DNA of 64,000 bases from JALZUR01 sp965205365 (lineage in GTDB: Bacteria > Bdellovibrionota > Bdellovibrionia > Bdellovibrionales > UBA1609): assembly GCA_965205365.1 (NCBI GenBank), contig CBDBGT010000005.1, forward strand, positions 248,001-312,000, in the 5' to 3' direction. Below the pieces are notes generated by a model. The model made no database searches and was not told where the DNA came from. It worked only from the letters and a program-made list of their open reading frames with translations. This document shows positions 35,690 to 44,417 of this stretch, piece after piece (the first letter of the stretch is position 1; each line of letters starts with the position of its first letter). The position numbers and the translations under genes are program-made.

Positions 35690-35982
35690 TCTAAAATTTT
35701 TGAAATCAGGAAATTGGAGGAACAAAGAGATTGTGATGATTTTAGATAACCTAGGAGGAAAACCTCTCTTCCTTTTGCTGGGTATGAGTTTGCGCTGTTC
35801 GTAATTTAGTCCTAAAATAAAGTCGTCAACAAGAGTAAAAATCTCTACAATTTGAGTCTTTTTGATTATTCCAAGCTCCTTTTTTCAAATCAGATTAGAA
35901 AAACAACTACATCTTACAAAAGGCTTAAGGTGATCTTCTATTTATACAGGACTTAGATCCTGGGAAAAGTCCGAACTCGGGT
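35690..35982 (-). pseudogene. IS982-like 5' end with transposase N-terminus
   Basis: The minus strand starts with the terminal repeat (ACCCGAGTTCGGACTTTT at 35965-35982) and the leader of the 39371 element. It then reads IIKKTQIVEIFTLVDDFILGL then NYEQRKLIPSKRKRGFPP, LSKIITISLFLQFPDFKNFRAFY, the IS982-family N-terminus. The start codon has become ATA. The frame then breaks. This N-terminal part is the piece missing from the 837-bp copies. Confidence 0.72.
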
Positions 35983-35990
35983 TAAATAGT

Positions 35991-36025
35991 TTATCTTAAG
36001 GAGGCTTTAAGCCTCCTTAAGATAA
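35991..36025. terminator. perfect 15-bp hairpin
   Basis: TTATCTTAAGGAGGC (35991-36005), loop TTTAA, then the exact complement to 36025. It lies 34 bp beyond the stop of the DUF1566 gene, so it may end that transcript. There is no strong T-run on either side, so factor-independent termination is uncertain. Confidence 0.5.
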
Positions 36026-36058
36026 AAGAACTAAAGGGCTCATGAATCCTTTTAACCC

Positions 36059-36883
36059 TCAAAACCGCCGCACACAACGAACAAAGTGAGAACCGCCCTT
36101 ACCATCGATATTCTGACTGCCATTATAAAACCGCTGGACCCACGCATAGGCAGTAACGTTCTCCGTAGACGACCAATACCATATACCATTAATAATCCTC
36201 TTATCTAAACCTGGAAGAGCAGAGCGATTTGTGTACATTAAATTAAGCTCATAGCGGTTAGGTAAATGCCAATCATCATAACCACCATAATCAAGCTTAT
36301 CACAGTACCTTGCTGCTGGGTGATAACCCCCTTGATCCGGTGAAGTTATGGCAACAATTGCATCTGTATTCGCTGAACCGTAATTTGCATCTTTATTAAT
36401 TTCACCATGATCAGTTCCAGTAGTTGATGTGTAGTTTACTAGCCCTGGAATATCATACCAATCATCTGAACCATTCCACCTTTTACGTAAACTATCAGTA
36501 CCAGAACAAGTCACTGTAAAATCATCTAATGCATAAGAGTTTATCCCCGAACCTCCTGAAACACTTCCTGATGGAATATCTCCACAACCCCCAGGGGTGG
36601 TCATATAGCGATCTGTTCCACTACCATTAGTGGCACCTGGGCTAAGGCTTCCAAGATAAATTGCTCCACCCTTACACACGGTTCCTGGGGTGGGAGAAGA
36701 ATCAAGACATAAATCAGGACCAGGGTCTGGATCAGGATCAGGGTCTGGATTAGGATTAGGATCTGGCTGACTAGCTCCACAAGAAGAACCAACACATAAA
36801 TCAGGATCTGGACTACTAGATCCACAAGCAGCTAAACTCAATAGGGTAGTTGTAATTAATAGTAATTGAATGATTTTATTCAT
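36059..36883 (-). CDS. DUF1566 (Lcl-type) lipoprotein
   Basis: 274 residues. Lipoprotein signal with lipobox LAAC (MNKIIQLLLITTTLLSLAAC). Next come two similar DLC(V/L) units and a Pro/Asp repeat linker (PDPNPNPDPDPDPDPGPD, about residues 40-58). The C-terminal half is a DUF1566 domain: DDWHLPNRYELNLMY, IWYWSSTEN, AWVQRFYNGSQ, HFVRCVRRF. The domain resembles C-type-lectin folds in secreted or surface proteins; ligand unknown. Confidence 0.8.
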   Translation of the reverse strand: MNKIIQLLLITTTLLSLAACGSSSPDPDLCVGSSCGASQPDPNPNPDPDPDPDPGPDLCLDSSPTPGTVCKGGAIYLGSLSPGATNGSGTDRYMTTPGGCGDIPSGSVSGGSGINSYALDDFTVTCSGTDSLRKRWNGSDDWYDIPGLVNYTSTTGTDHGEINKDANYGSANTDAIVAITSPDQGGYHPAARYCDKLDYGGYDDWHLPNRYELNLMYTNRSALPGLDKRIINGIWYWSSTENVTAYAWVQRFYNGSQNIDGKGGSHFVRCVRRF

Positions 36884-36990
36884 ATGAATACCTCATTTAT
36901 TTTATATCGTATAAACTCTAATACTCTATCTAACCCTATGAATTAAAAAAATAGTTTTTTAATATTTAATCTGAATTTAGACTTTAGTAA

Positions 36991-37116
36991 ATCCGAGTTA
37001 GGATTTTTCCAAGCTCTTTTTTATAGATCAGATTTAAAAAACAACCACATCTTACAAAAGGCTTAAGGTGATCTTTTATTCAAAACTTAGGTCCTTAGAA
37101 AAATTCTAACTCGGGT
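36991..37116 (-). mobile_element. miniature IS982-like element
   Basis: 126 bp with degenerate terminal repeats (ATCCGAGTTAGGATTTTT at the left, AAAAATTCTAACTCGGGT at the right) and only the leader of the IS in between (CCAAGCTC, ATAGATCAGATTT, CATCTTACAAAAGGCTTAAG). No transposase sequence remains, so it is a decayed non-autonomous derivative. Confidence 0.7.
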
Positions 37117-37167
37117 TAGCTAAGTTCTTTTCTAACATTACACGCCTTTTGTTTAGGAAGGCCCCTT

Positions 37168-37332
37168 ATAAACTTTTTACACAAGGATCCAGGATTTAAG
37201 GTTGTTAAAAAACGTTGGGTTGTTGAACGAACTTTTGCATGGCTAGGAAATTATAGAAGGCATTCTAAAGATTATGAAAGGCTGGCAGAATCAAGTGAAG
37301 CTATGATTCATCTCATGGTCAGGAGAATTTAG
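37168..37332 (+). pseudogene. IS5-family transposase C-terminal fragment
   Basis: The plus strand reads KDPGFKVVKKRWVVERTFAW, LGNYRRHSKDYERLAESSEA and MIHLMVRRI before TAG at 37330-37332. The WVVERTFAWL...RRL-KDYE pattern with its catalytic Glu is the end of IS5-family (IS427/IS1031-type) transposases. Everything upstream is missing. Confidence 0.75.
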
Positions 37333-37399
37333 ACTTTTCAAACAGCTTCTAAGAGATTTTGTTCGCCGTGTCCGCAACAATTATGTTCGCGAACATTTT

Positions 37400-37579
37400 T
37401 TATTCATCTGCAACTTTAAATGCACTCTTCATCAAGCCAACTTCACGTGACGGGATAGATAGCTTTTTAGCTATCTCTGGCCAGCGTTTGACTACTGACA
37501 AGACCTCTTGAACAATTTCATTTGCACGGTCGTCACTCAAACGGAAGTAATGAGCCACACTTAACACAAGGCCTAAATC
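37400..37579 (-). pseudogene. HipA C-terminal fragment
   Basis: Sixty codons on the minus strand: LVLSVAHYFRLSDDRANEIV, then VVKRWPEIAKKLSIPSREVG and LMKSAFKVADE-stop. This matches the C-terminal helices of HipA-type toxin kinases. The kinase body is missing, cut off where the IS1634-like fragment begins. A remnant of a lost toxin-antitoxin locus. Confidence 0.6.
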
Positions 37580-38176
37580 TTAAAGACGGAAAGCTTAAGG
37601 TAGGTGAGCTTATAACCAATTATGGAACAAAAAAGTATCTTAAGTCTTTTAAAGGGGATGTAGAGATGGATAAGCTTAAGATTAGTAGAGATGCTAAGTG
37701 GGATGGTTTTTATGGTGTCATCACAAATCTTGAAGATTAAGTCTGTAGCTGAAGTTTTAGAGCGTTATAAAGGACTGTGGAAAATAGAGCAGGCGCTTAG
37801 AATAAATAAAACAGATTTAAAGATGCGACCTATTTTTCATTGGAAACCTGAAAGAATTAAGGCTCATATTGGAATTTGTTTTTTAGCGTATGCAATTATT
37901 TGTAGAGTGAATAAACTTATTAAAAAAAACCAGTCAAAATTTAGCTTTTTAGATCTTAAAGAGGAGCTCAATAAAGATGAGTACAGTGTTTTAAAGGACT
38001 CGAGTACGGGAATACTTTATGAGCTTGGATCTAAAACTACTCCTATTTTAAAGAAAATTTATCAAGTTTTAAATCTTAAGGGAAAGGACTGTGTTCGCCT
38101 AGTTAAAGAGCAAATGTAGTGACCCTGAGAAAATATAAGTGCCTGATTTTATGCACCGTGCTGTGTTGAAGTCAGG
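37567..38176 (+). pseudogene. IS1634-family transposase, 3' part, frameshifted, with IS end
   Basis: Frame one (to 37740) reads LKVGELITNYGTKKYLKSFK and DAKWDGFYGVITNLED. A frameshift near 37735 leads into frame two (to 38119), SVAEVLERYKGLWKIEQALR, MRPIFHWKPERIKAHIGICF, ending LVKEQM. The Y-E-K spacing is that of IS4-superfamily/IS1634 transposases. The IS end TTGAAGTCAGG finishes at 38176. The N-terminal half is missing. This is the fullest relative of the miniature elements at 3034 and 4980. Confidence 0.8.
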
Positions 38177-38311
38177 GTGAACTCCAGCAACCATAGGTAG
38201 TTTAAATGTATTAGTAAATTTTATAGTTAGGTGGGAGACTATTTTATTGGTCAAGTTCAATAATATTTTAAAGAATAAAAGCTCTTAAAATGATTTAATA
38301 AGGGGAGCATT

Positions 38312-39259
38312 ATGTTAAAGGTTAAAGGATTTGGCTTATTATTACTATTGTTTGGACAAAACCTTGGAAGTAGTCATTATTTAGAGGCTAGTAACTGTTT
38401 TACAGATATAGACATGAGAATACCTGTACGTCATAGCTTATTAGAAGAGGGTGATCCACTTGTAGGAATTTCTCAAGAAGAGTTTATGTTAGTATTGTCT
38501 GAAATAGAAACAGTATATACGCCAGTTTTTCAAGCTCTAGGTAAGAGCTTCACAGTAAATAAATTGTGGGCAAGTGAGAAAGTAAACGCTTTGGCTCGTC
38601 AAAGGGGCGATAATTGGGATATTGATATTCATGGTGGTCTTGGAAGGCATGAGTATTCAACTCTAGATTCTTTGAGAGCAGTTGTTTGTCATGAAATTGG
38701 TCACCATCTTGGTGGAGCTCCTAAGATGTCTAATCGGTGGGTGTCTTGGGCTTCTAGTGAAGGTCAATCTGATTATTTTGCGGCGTCTAAATGTATGAGT
38801 AAACTTATTTTAGAGGGGCAGCAGGGAGGGCTTAAAGTTGCCTCACCGGACCTTTCCATTTATGAGGCTAAAGAGTTGGCCTTAGTTAATGAAAAGTGTG
38901 CTCAAAGTTTTCCTCAAGAAGAAGGCCCTAGCAGTGATGAACAAGAAATTCGAGACACTGCTTTTTCTTCGTGTAAAAGGGCTGCTCTTGCAGGCTTATC
39001 TTTCGGAAGATTACAGGGTTCGGCAAGAAGCTCTGAACAATATATTAGCCTAGCTACTCCAGATGAAACAGTTGTTGTAAAAACTGGTGATGAGCACCCT
39101 AAAGCTCAGTGTAGGGCAGATACTTATTTTGCTGGATCACTTTGTAATTTAGATTTTAATTTAGAGCTTAGCAATACAGATGCCAACATTGGTACATGTA
39201 ATAGAGCTGAAGGGTTTAACTATGGTGTAAGGCCACTTTGTTGGTTTAAGCCTAGTTAA
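38312..39259 (+). CDS. secreted zinc metallopeptidase-like protein
   Basis: 315 residues with an N-terminal signal (MLKVKGFGLLLLLFGQNLGSS). The zinc motif HEIGHHLGG (HExxH) is in AVVCHEIGHHLGGAP. A downstream SSEGQSDYFAASKC offers a possible third ligand (Glu). Eight or so cysteines suggest disulphides in the periplasm or outside. I do not recognise a named peptidase family; substrate unknown. GGGGAG lies before the ATG. It is flanked by IS remnants. Confidence 0.65.
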   Translation: MLKVKGFGLLLLLFGQNLGSSHYLEASNCFTDIDMRIPVRHSLLEEGDPLVGISQEEFMLVLSEIETVYTPVFQALGKSFTVNKLWASEKVNALARQRGDNWDIDIHGGLGRHEYSTLDSLRAVVCHEIGHHLGGAPKMSNRWVSWASSEGQSDYFAASKCMSKLILEGQQGGLKVASPDLSIYEAKELALVNEKCAQSFPQEEGPSSDEQEIRDTAFSSCKRAALAGLSFGRLQGSARSSEQYISLATPDETVVVKTGDEHPKAQCRADTYFAGSLCNLDFNLELSNTDANIGTCNRAEGFNYGVRPLCWFKPS

Positions 39260-39370
39260 TAAGTTTATAAATGTAGAGGTGTTAGTTTTTTAAAGTGTTT
39301 ACTATCTCCTTAGAAATACATACTAACATCTTATGTTAATTGAGGACGCGCCCTAATAGAGCTTTAACTA
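39260..39370. other. intergenic DNA before the composite transposon
   Basis: About 110 bp without a gene. It ends with TAACTA (39365-39370), which recurs directly after the far end of the transposon at 45255-45260. Confidence 0.5.
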
Positions 39371-40207
39371 ACCCGAGTTCGGACTTTTTAAATCTGGTTT
39401 AACACTCTATTTTCATGGCACGTATTGTCGGTTTAAAAGGACGGAGACAATATGCAGAGCTAATGCTCATAAAAGATTCACTATAAAGTTTTTTAAGACT
39501 TTGGTGTCTTGAGTGTTCAATATAAAACTCTTCCTTTAAAATTCTAAAAACAGTCTCAACAATATATCTTTTTCTCAGTAAAAGTTTATGAAAAAGTGGT
39601 ACAAACTTATTTTTCATATTTGATTTTAAATGAGTAATCAACTTAAACACCTTTGCCCATAAGTTTTTTAAAGAGGTTCTTTTAAGATATATCCCTTATC
39701 TCCGCTTTCCAAACAAACCATCTGTAAGATTCTCTAAAGGCTTTGTATCATGGACGTTTCCTGGGGTCATAGTGAAGTTTAGGAGCTCTCCTTTATGAGA
39801 AATAATAATATGAACTTTAAAACCAAAGAGAACCAACCCATTGTTGATTTTTTACGTTTTCAAAGCCCCTTAAAGGTTTTATGGCCACTGATTCTTTTGT
39901 TGTTACAAACACTCACGGGGCTCAGAGTCTAGAATAGATATTCCTGTAATTTGATTCCATAAGTGAGTTTAGGAAAATAAAGAGTTAAGGTGTGCTGAAT
40001 ATTTTTAAGTTCCACAAACCTATTGTAAGACAAGAGTTTTTGGAAATAAGGTTTTAGAAATTTTTGAACATAGCCTTTTGGTTCTCTTTGATCATTCAAA
40101 GCTCCTTTTCATAGATCAGATTAAAAAATAAATACATCTTACAAAAGGTTTAAGGTGATCTTTTATTTATACAGGACTTAGATCCTTAGAAAAGTCCGAA
40201 CTCGGGT
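39371..40207 (-). mobile_element. IS982-like element, left copy, defective
   Basis: Ends ACCCGAG and CTCGGGT extend into at least 18-bp terminal repeats (ACCCGAGTTCGGACTTTT). The longest transposase piece is 39399-39650 (83 codons): FHKLLLRKRYIVETVFRILK, FYIEHSRHQSLKKL, the C-terminal IS982 motif. Upstream pieces such as SYNRFVELKN are readable only across stops and shifts, and the N-terminal codons are deleted. It cuts the ISL3 transposase gene. Confidence 0.82.
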
Positions 40208-41294
40208 TATTGAGTAAAATCCCTGTGTTTCTTGCTATGTATTCTGCAAAATCAGTGAAACCTTTTAACTTTACTTTAAAGGCTTCAACTATCCACTGGG
40301 TTAAAAATAAATTGGCTTCTTTATCTTCAAAATGTCTAAAACTAAAAAAATTGTAGAACTGTTCTTTGTGTAAATATGCCTTAAAGAGGTCTTTATTTAT
40401 TTCTTCTAAAGACTCTAAGCTTTTTACTTTTTTATCACTTAAATTCTTCTTTTTAAAACGAAGAAGCCAATTCATTCTATGTATGGCTTTTCTTTTTCCA
40501 ACTTTTAATCTTGAGCCAACACTTAACTCTTTTCGACAATCATCAATTGCTTTATTTAACCTCTGGATCACGTGAAAATGATCTGCCACTTGCATAGCCT
40601 GCGGCACATGATCATCACAACTGTACTTAAAAGCTAAATGTAGGTCCTTTGAGACTGCCTCAATTTTAGCCCATCGATCAACGCCTAAGATCATAAAAAA
40701 CTCATCCACACTGGCTCTGGTGTTGCCATTACTCACCCAAATAACTTTTTTAGTATCTGTGTCAGTTATAATTGTGACCTAGCTGTAACCCCTCTTAAAA
40801 CTCTTTTCATCTATACTTATATGTATTGGGCCTGGTATTTCATAAGATTGAACCATTCTTTTTAAAACCTCATGGTCAATTTCATAAGTTACAGAATAAC
40901 TTAAACCAAAAATTCTAGCAGTGTCTGCAACAGTCACCATTTTTGAACATAGCATGTACTCAACATTGTCTTGAAGTCTTTTTGTAATGTTGTGCTTTTC
41001 AGCCTTAAACCATAAGAATTCACCTTGTGGGCCATCTGAACAATCACATTTAACACGGTTAAACTTCACTCTCCATTCACACTCTTTAAGTCCATAAGGT
41101 ATGTCTTTTAATTTAATCTCTCTGCTGTCATGAATTTTCTTAACCAAGCTTCGACACTTTGAACAGATTCTTTCTTTGGTCGAATCAGGCTCAATTTCAA
41201 CAACAATTCTATCTTTAAAAACCTTCATATCTTTAATGATGAAATTTGATCCTTGAAGATCAAACATACGCTCTACTATGTCTTTTTGATTCAT
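40208..41294 (-). pseudogene. ISL3-family transposase, nonsense codon and truncated
   Basis: Starts at ATG 41294. Zinc-ribbon CSKC...CDC, then a helix-turn-helix (MVTVADTARIFGLSYSVTYE) and the DDE start HISIDEKSFKRGYS. A TAG at 40779-40781 stands where the family has Tyr. The frame continues VTIITDTDTKKVIW, EAVSKDLHLAFK and CDDHVPQAMQVADHFHVIQR. The 3' end is replaced by the IS982-like element at 40207, after RNTGILLN. Without the stop it would encode about 360 residues. Confidence 0.85.
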
Positions 41295-41486
41295 ATAAAA
41301 CCCCCTTTGAAATAAAAAAATCTTATATAAAGAGGTTTTAACTTGGTCACAGGTTTAGTTTGAGAAATGAGCGCCTCAGGATTTAAGTCCTGGAGATTTC
41401 CTCAATTTTAGAAGAGAACCAAGGTTTATTTGTGGAAATTAGCTTTATGTTTTAATATTGTTCTATATATGAGATAAGGGGGAGGG
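41295..41486. other. intergenic DNA between the ISL3 remnant and orphan gene
   Basis: Holds the presumed ISL3 end, which I cannot delimit, and a small hairpin CAGGATTTAAGTCCTG near 41378. A good ribosome site (GGGGGAGGG) precedes 41487. Confidence 0.4.
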
Positions 41487-42536
41487 ATGAGACTTTTAGG
41501 GGTTTTGATAATTTTACTGCTGGAAAGTCAGCCATCTTTTGGAATCAGTAGATCAGAAAAATTGAGGCTTACTAATGAAAATGTGCGCCTAAGAGTTTTG
41601 CAGAGCAAGACGCTTTTTGAACTGTCAGAAAACTTACCCTTGAATAAAAAACAGCGAAAAGAGGTGCAAGCTTATTTAATTCGCAATAGGTTTAAGAATT
41701 TTTCAGTTCCCAAAATTAAAATTGAAAAAGGCAAGCTTGTCATTGGAAATCATTCTCGAATTGAACTAAATTTAGAGCAATCTCATAAGGAAGTTGTGTT
41801 CGTAAATGGGTCGAGGGTCAAAGTTAAAGACAAAAATTACTCCCAGCTTGTAGAAGAAATTCAGAAGATTGTAGAGAAAGATTTTTTTGTAAGTACATTG
41901 GAAGAACTGCTTTTTCCGAGGGCAAATGCATTTGTATGGTTTATACCAGTAGCCTTAACTGCTGCGACGGTTGCCATTCCTGTATACACCCTAGCTATAT
42001 GTGGAGATGGTCTTTGTCATTTAAAGGAACGAATGAAACAATACATTACTGATAAGCACTCTCCCATCAGATCTCTTCAGTGCACCCCAGAGGGACTGCT
42101 GAAATCAGTTAGTTATTATATGCCGAGCTTGGATCATCACGTGCATTACGAGTCTCTTGAATTTCAACATAGAAAGGGTAAAGTTTCAAAAATAAGTAGA
42201 AGTCGTTATTATGGTGCTGCTGGCCATAGTGGTACGGAAACTAGGGTTTGTGACCACTTTGTGGATAAAGGGCGTATTAATAAAACAGATTATAGTCTTA
42301 ATTATTCGTCGCGGGAAGTAGCCAAACTCTTGTGTGATAAGCCTCCCAAAGGAAAGCATTATACACGCTTAAAACTTTATAGGGGTATGGAGGACAGGCA
42401 TCTACATCCTGTTCTTGACTTTAAGGTCTGCTGCAAATACAAAAGTTGTTCTCTTACAGCTCAAAAAATGATTTCTAAGAATAACAGAAAATTTTTCAAA
42501 AAACAGTCCGAAGCGGTACAGCAAAGTATTAAATAA
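41487..42536 (+). CDS. orphan secreted protein, cargo of the composite transposon
   Basis: 349 residues, family not recognised. N-terminal signal peptide (MRLLGVLIILLLESQPSFG). Residues about 20-145 are Lys/Glu-rich and helical, with a beta-like part KIKIEKGKLVIGNHSRIELN. A second hydrophobic stretch (FVWFIPVALTAATVAIPVYT, about residues 150-170) is followed by CGDGLCHL. The C-terminal half is basic, His/Tyr-rich and has about eight cysteines (VCCKYKSC). The strong GGGGGAGGG site supports the start. It is the only apparently intact non-IS gene in the transposon. Confidence 0.6.
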   Translation: MRLLGVLIILLLESQPSFGISRSEKLRLTNENVRLRVLQSKTLFELSENLPLNKKQRKEVQAYLIRNRFKNFSVPKIKIEKGKLVIGNHSRIELNLEQSHKEVVFVNGSRVKVKDKNYSQLVEEIQKIVEKDFFVSTLEELLFPRANAFVWFIPVALTAATVAIPVYTLAICGDGLCHLKERMKQYITDKHSPIRSLQCTPEGLLKSVSYYMPSLDHHVHYESLEFQHRKGKVSKISRSRYYGAAGHSGTETRVCDHFVDKGRINKTDYSLNYSSREVAKLLCDKPPKGKHYTRLKLYRGMEDRHLHPVLDFKVCCKYKSCSLTAQKMISKNNRKFFKKQSEAVQQSIK

Positions 42537-42561
42537 AAGAAGTGCAGCTCTCTTTTTACCA

Positions 42562-42738
42562 CTATGAATCAGAAGAAGTAGAGCTTTTGCGAGATATTTG
42601 TTTATATGGGCTCCCAAATGAGTCTTTAGACCTAATTTTTCCATCTTTGCCATGAGTAACAAGCTCTGTCTTGTCCCTCTCAGCAATTTTTCTACCAGAT
42701 TCTGTTTGCCCTGAGAAATAGTTTACACTTTTAAAACC
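42562..42738 (-). pseudogene. DUF2188-like protein fragment
   Basis: A 58-codon stop-to-stop frame on the minus strand reads GRKIAERDKTELVTHGKDGK then IRSKDSFGSPYKQ. This matches the second half of DUF2188 proteins (AREIAKREG-ELVIHGRDGRI-E-DSYG). The N-terminal half and start codon are missing. Confidence 0.6.
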
Positions 42739-42784
42739 TTAAACAAAATTGCCTTTTTTAACGGACTTGATTGAAAAGCCCGTC

Positions 42785-42893
42785 CTATCTCACAACCAAC
42801 CCAGAAAGCTCTTTTTTAAGCTTTCTCAGCTCTCTGACTTGCTCATCTATTGAGTCCATAGCTGACCTTCTTAACGTAAGCGCTTCATCAACC
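42785..42893 (-). pseudogene. gene fragment interrupted by the IS4-type element
   Basis: Joining 44395-44417 to 42785-42893 on the minus strand (dropping the IS and one target copy) gives an open frame QQWVDEALTLRRSAMDSIDE then QVRELRKLKKELSGLVVR-stop. It looks like a helical protein tail of unknown family. Its upstream part was removed by the IS982-like copy at 44418. Confidence 0.5.
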
Positions 42894-44384
42894 CTGACTT
42901 TTACCCACAAATATTTGGTCTAGTCTAGTAAATTTTTGGATCTAAATACCCTAGACTTTAGGTTTAACAATTTAACCTAAGGCATATTAGTGGATATCTC
43001 ATCAGAATTTAAAAATGCACAGCTAGGAGACAAGAGACTTAACTCTCGACTAGAGACTCTAGCAAGAACTTTCGAAAAAAATCATGGTCAATCTATAAAC
43101 TTCTCCTGCCAAGATTGGAAGTCTTCAAAGGCTGCTTATAGATTTTTTGATAATGATCGCTTTGATGAGACTGATATAATTAAACCACATATCTCACAAA
43201 CATTTCAAAGAATGGAAGCTATTAATGATAAAGAAAAGGTTTTAATTTCTCATGATTCAAGTGAGGTAGTTCTTCCAGGAACAAAACTTATCCAAGGTGG
43301 CGGTTTTATAGGTTCCTTTAAACACCCAGCTAGCGGCAAAGAGCTGACAACAAAAGGCATGATGATGCATTCCTCCTTAGCCCTTTCTAGTACTGGAGTA
43401 CCATTGGGATTAGTGGCACAAAAAGTCTGGACAAGGGATATTAAAAATAAACGAACGATTAGAAATGCCGGTAAAAACTTTTCACGCGTCCCTGTGGAAG
43501 AAAAAGAAAGTTTTAAGTGGATTGAAGGCGTTAACAGCGTAGCTGCTGAATTTCCACCAGAACGGTTAGTTCATCTCTGTGACAGGGATGCTGACATGTA
43601 TGAATTATTTTTCAATTGCATTAGTTTAAGTACTAATTTTGTAATTAGAGCAGTTCATCAAAGGTCGACGGTGAGAGGAAAGGTAAAAGTTTTTGATCGC
43701 GTTTCAAGAACAGCTCCATGTGGAGAATATAAGTTACATTTGCCAAAAACTCATAAAAGAAAATCCAGAATCACAAAAATAAAAGTTCGATACTATAAAG
43801 TAAAGATTTTGCCACCAATAGATAAGAGAAAAGAATACCCTCCAATTGAATTATACGTTGTTTCAGCAAAAGAGCATAGCTCGATGACCGATAGAGTGGA
43901 TTGGAAACTCTTAACTAACCTGCCTGTTGATTGTTTTGAGGAAGCTTTGGAAAAAATTAACTGGTATAAAGAAAGATGGAATATTGAAGTTTTTTTTAAA
44001 ACATTAAAATCAGGATTTAGCATTGAGAGAAGTCGGCTACAGCATATTGATAGATTAAAAAAATTTGTAAGCTTCACAAGTGTATTAGCATGGAAAGTAT
44101 TTTGGCTATCAAAAGTTTCAAGAGAAGCCCCCAATAGTAAGTCTGACCTTTGCTTTACAAAAGAACAGCGAGCCATACTTATAAAATTTGAAAGAAATGC
44201 AGGACGGTTAAAATTGAAAATGAGGAGCAATAGTAATGATTTTGTTATTGCCTTTGCTCGGCTCGGTGGCTATTTGGCGAGAAATTCTGATCCACCACCA
44301 GGCCCACTGGTGCTTTGGAGGGCCATGGCGAGGCTTAGTGATATTCAGATTGGAGTGACTATGTAATTTGTGGGTAAAAGTCAG
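42894..44384 (+). mobile_element. intact IS4-family (Tn5-like) insertion sequence
   Basis: 1491 bp with perfect 19-bp inverted ends CTGACTTTTACCCACAAAT (42894-42912) and its complement (44366-44384). A 10-bp direct repeat TTCATCAACC flanks it (42884-42893 and 44385-44394). One full-length transposase gene fills it. Perfect ends and target duplication indicate a recent insertion. Confidence 0.95.
42990..44366 (+). CDS. IS4-family Tn5-type transposase
   Basis: 458 residues, intact. The N-terminal DNA-binding domain is FKNAQLGDKRLNSRLETLAR and WKSSKAAYRFFDND. DDE core: Asp in LISHDSSEVVL, Asp in HLCDRDADMYELF, and the Y-R-E-K signature WYKERWNIEVFFKTLKSGF with the catalytic Glu. The C-terminal dimerisation part follows. 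It acts on the 19-bp ends of its own element. Confidence 0.95.
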   Translation: MDISSEFKNAQLGDKRLNSRLETLARTFEKNHGQSINFSCQDWKSSKAAYRFFDNDRFDETDIIKPHISQTFQRMEAINDKEKVLISHDSSEVVLPGTKLIQGGGFIGSFKHPASGKELTTKGMMMHSSLALSSTGVPLGLVAQKVWTRDIKNKRTIRNAGKNFSRVPVEEKESFKWIEGVNSVAAEFPPERLVHLCDRDADMYELFFNCISLSTNFVIRAVHQRSTVRGKVKVFDRVSRTAPCGEYKLHLPKTHKRKSRITKIKVRYYKVKILPPIDKRKEYPPIELYVVSAKEHSSMTDRVDWKLLTNLPVDCFEEALEKINWYKERWNIEVFFKTLKSGFSIERSRLQHIDRLKKFVSFTSVLAWKVFWLSKVSREAPNSKSDLCFTKEQRAILIKFERNAGRLKLKMRSNSNDFVIAFARLGGYLARNSDPPPGPLVLWRAMARLSDIQIGVTM

Positions 44385-44417
44385 TTCATCAACCCACTGT
44401 TGACAGCTACTTAGTTA

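Noticed and set aside
36703..36770. Short tandem repeat (GGATCAGGATCAGGGTCTGG type)
   Set aside because: It is only the DNA coding for the Pro/Asp linker of the DUF1566 lipoprotein.
39371..40207. Programmed frameshifting to make a functional IS982 transposase
   Set aside because: Multiple stops plus loss of the N-terminal coding part cannot be repaired by one shift.
40779..40781. TAG recoding (readthrough) in the ISL3 transposase
   Set aside because: The gene is also truncated at its 3' end by an IS, so decay explains the stop more simply.
43793..44230. 145-codon frame opposite the IS4 transposase
   Set aside because: Complete antisense overlap with an intact transposase; no family features.
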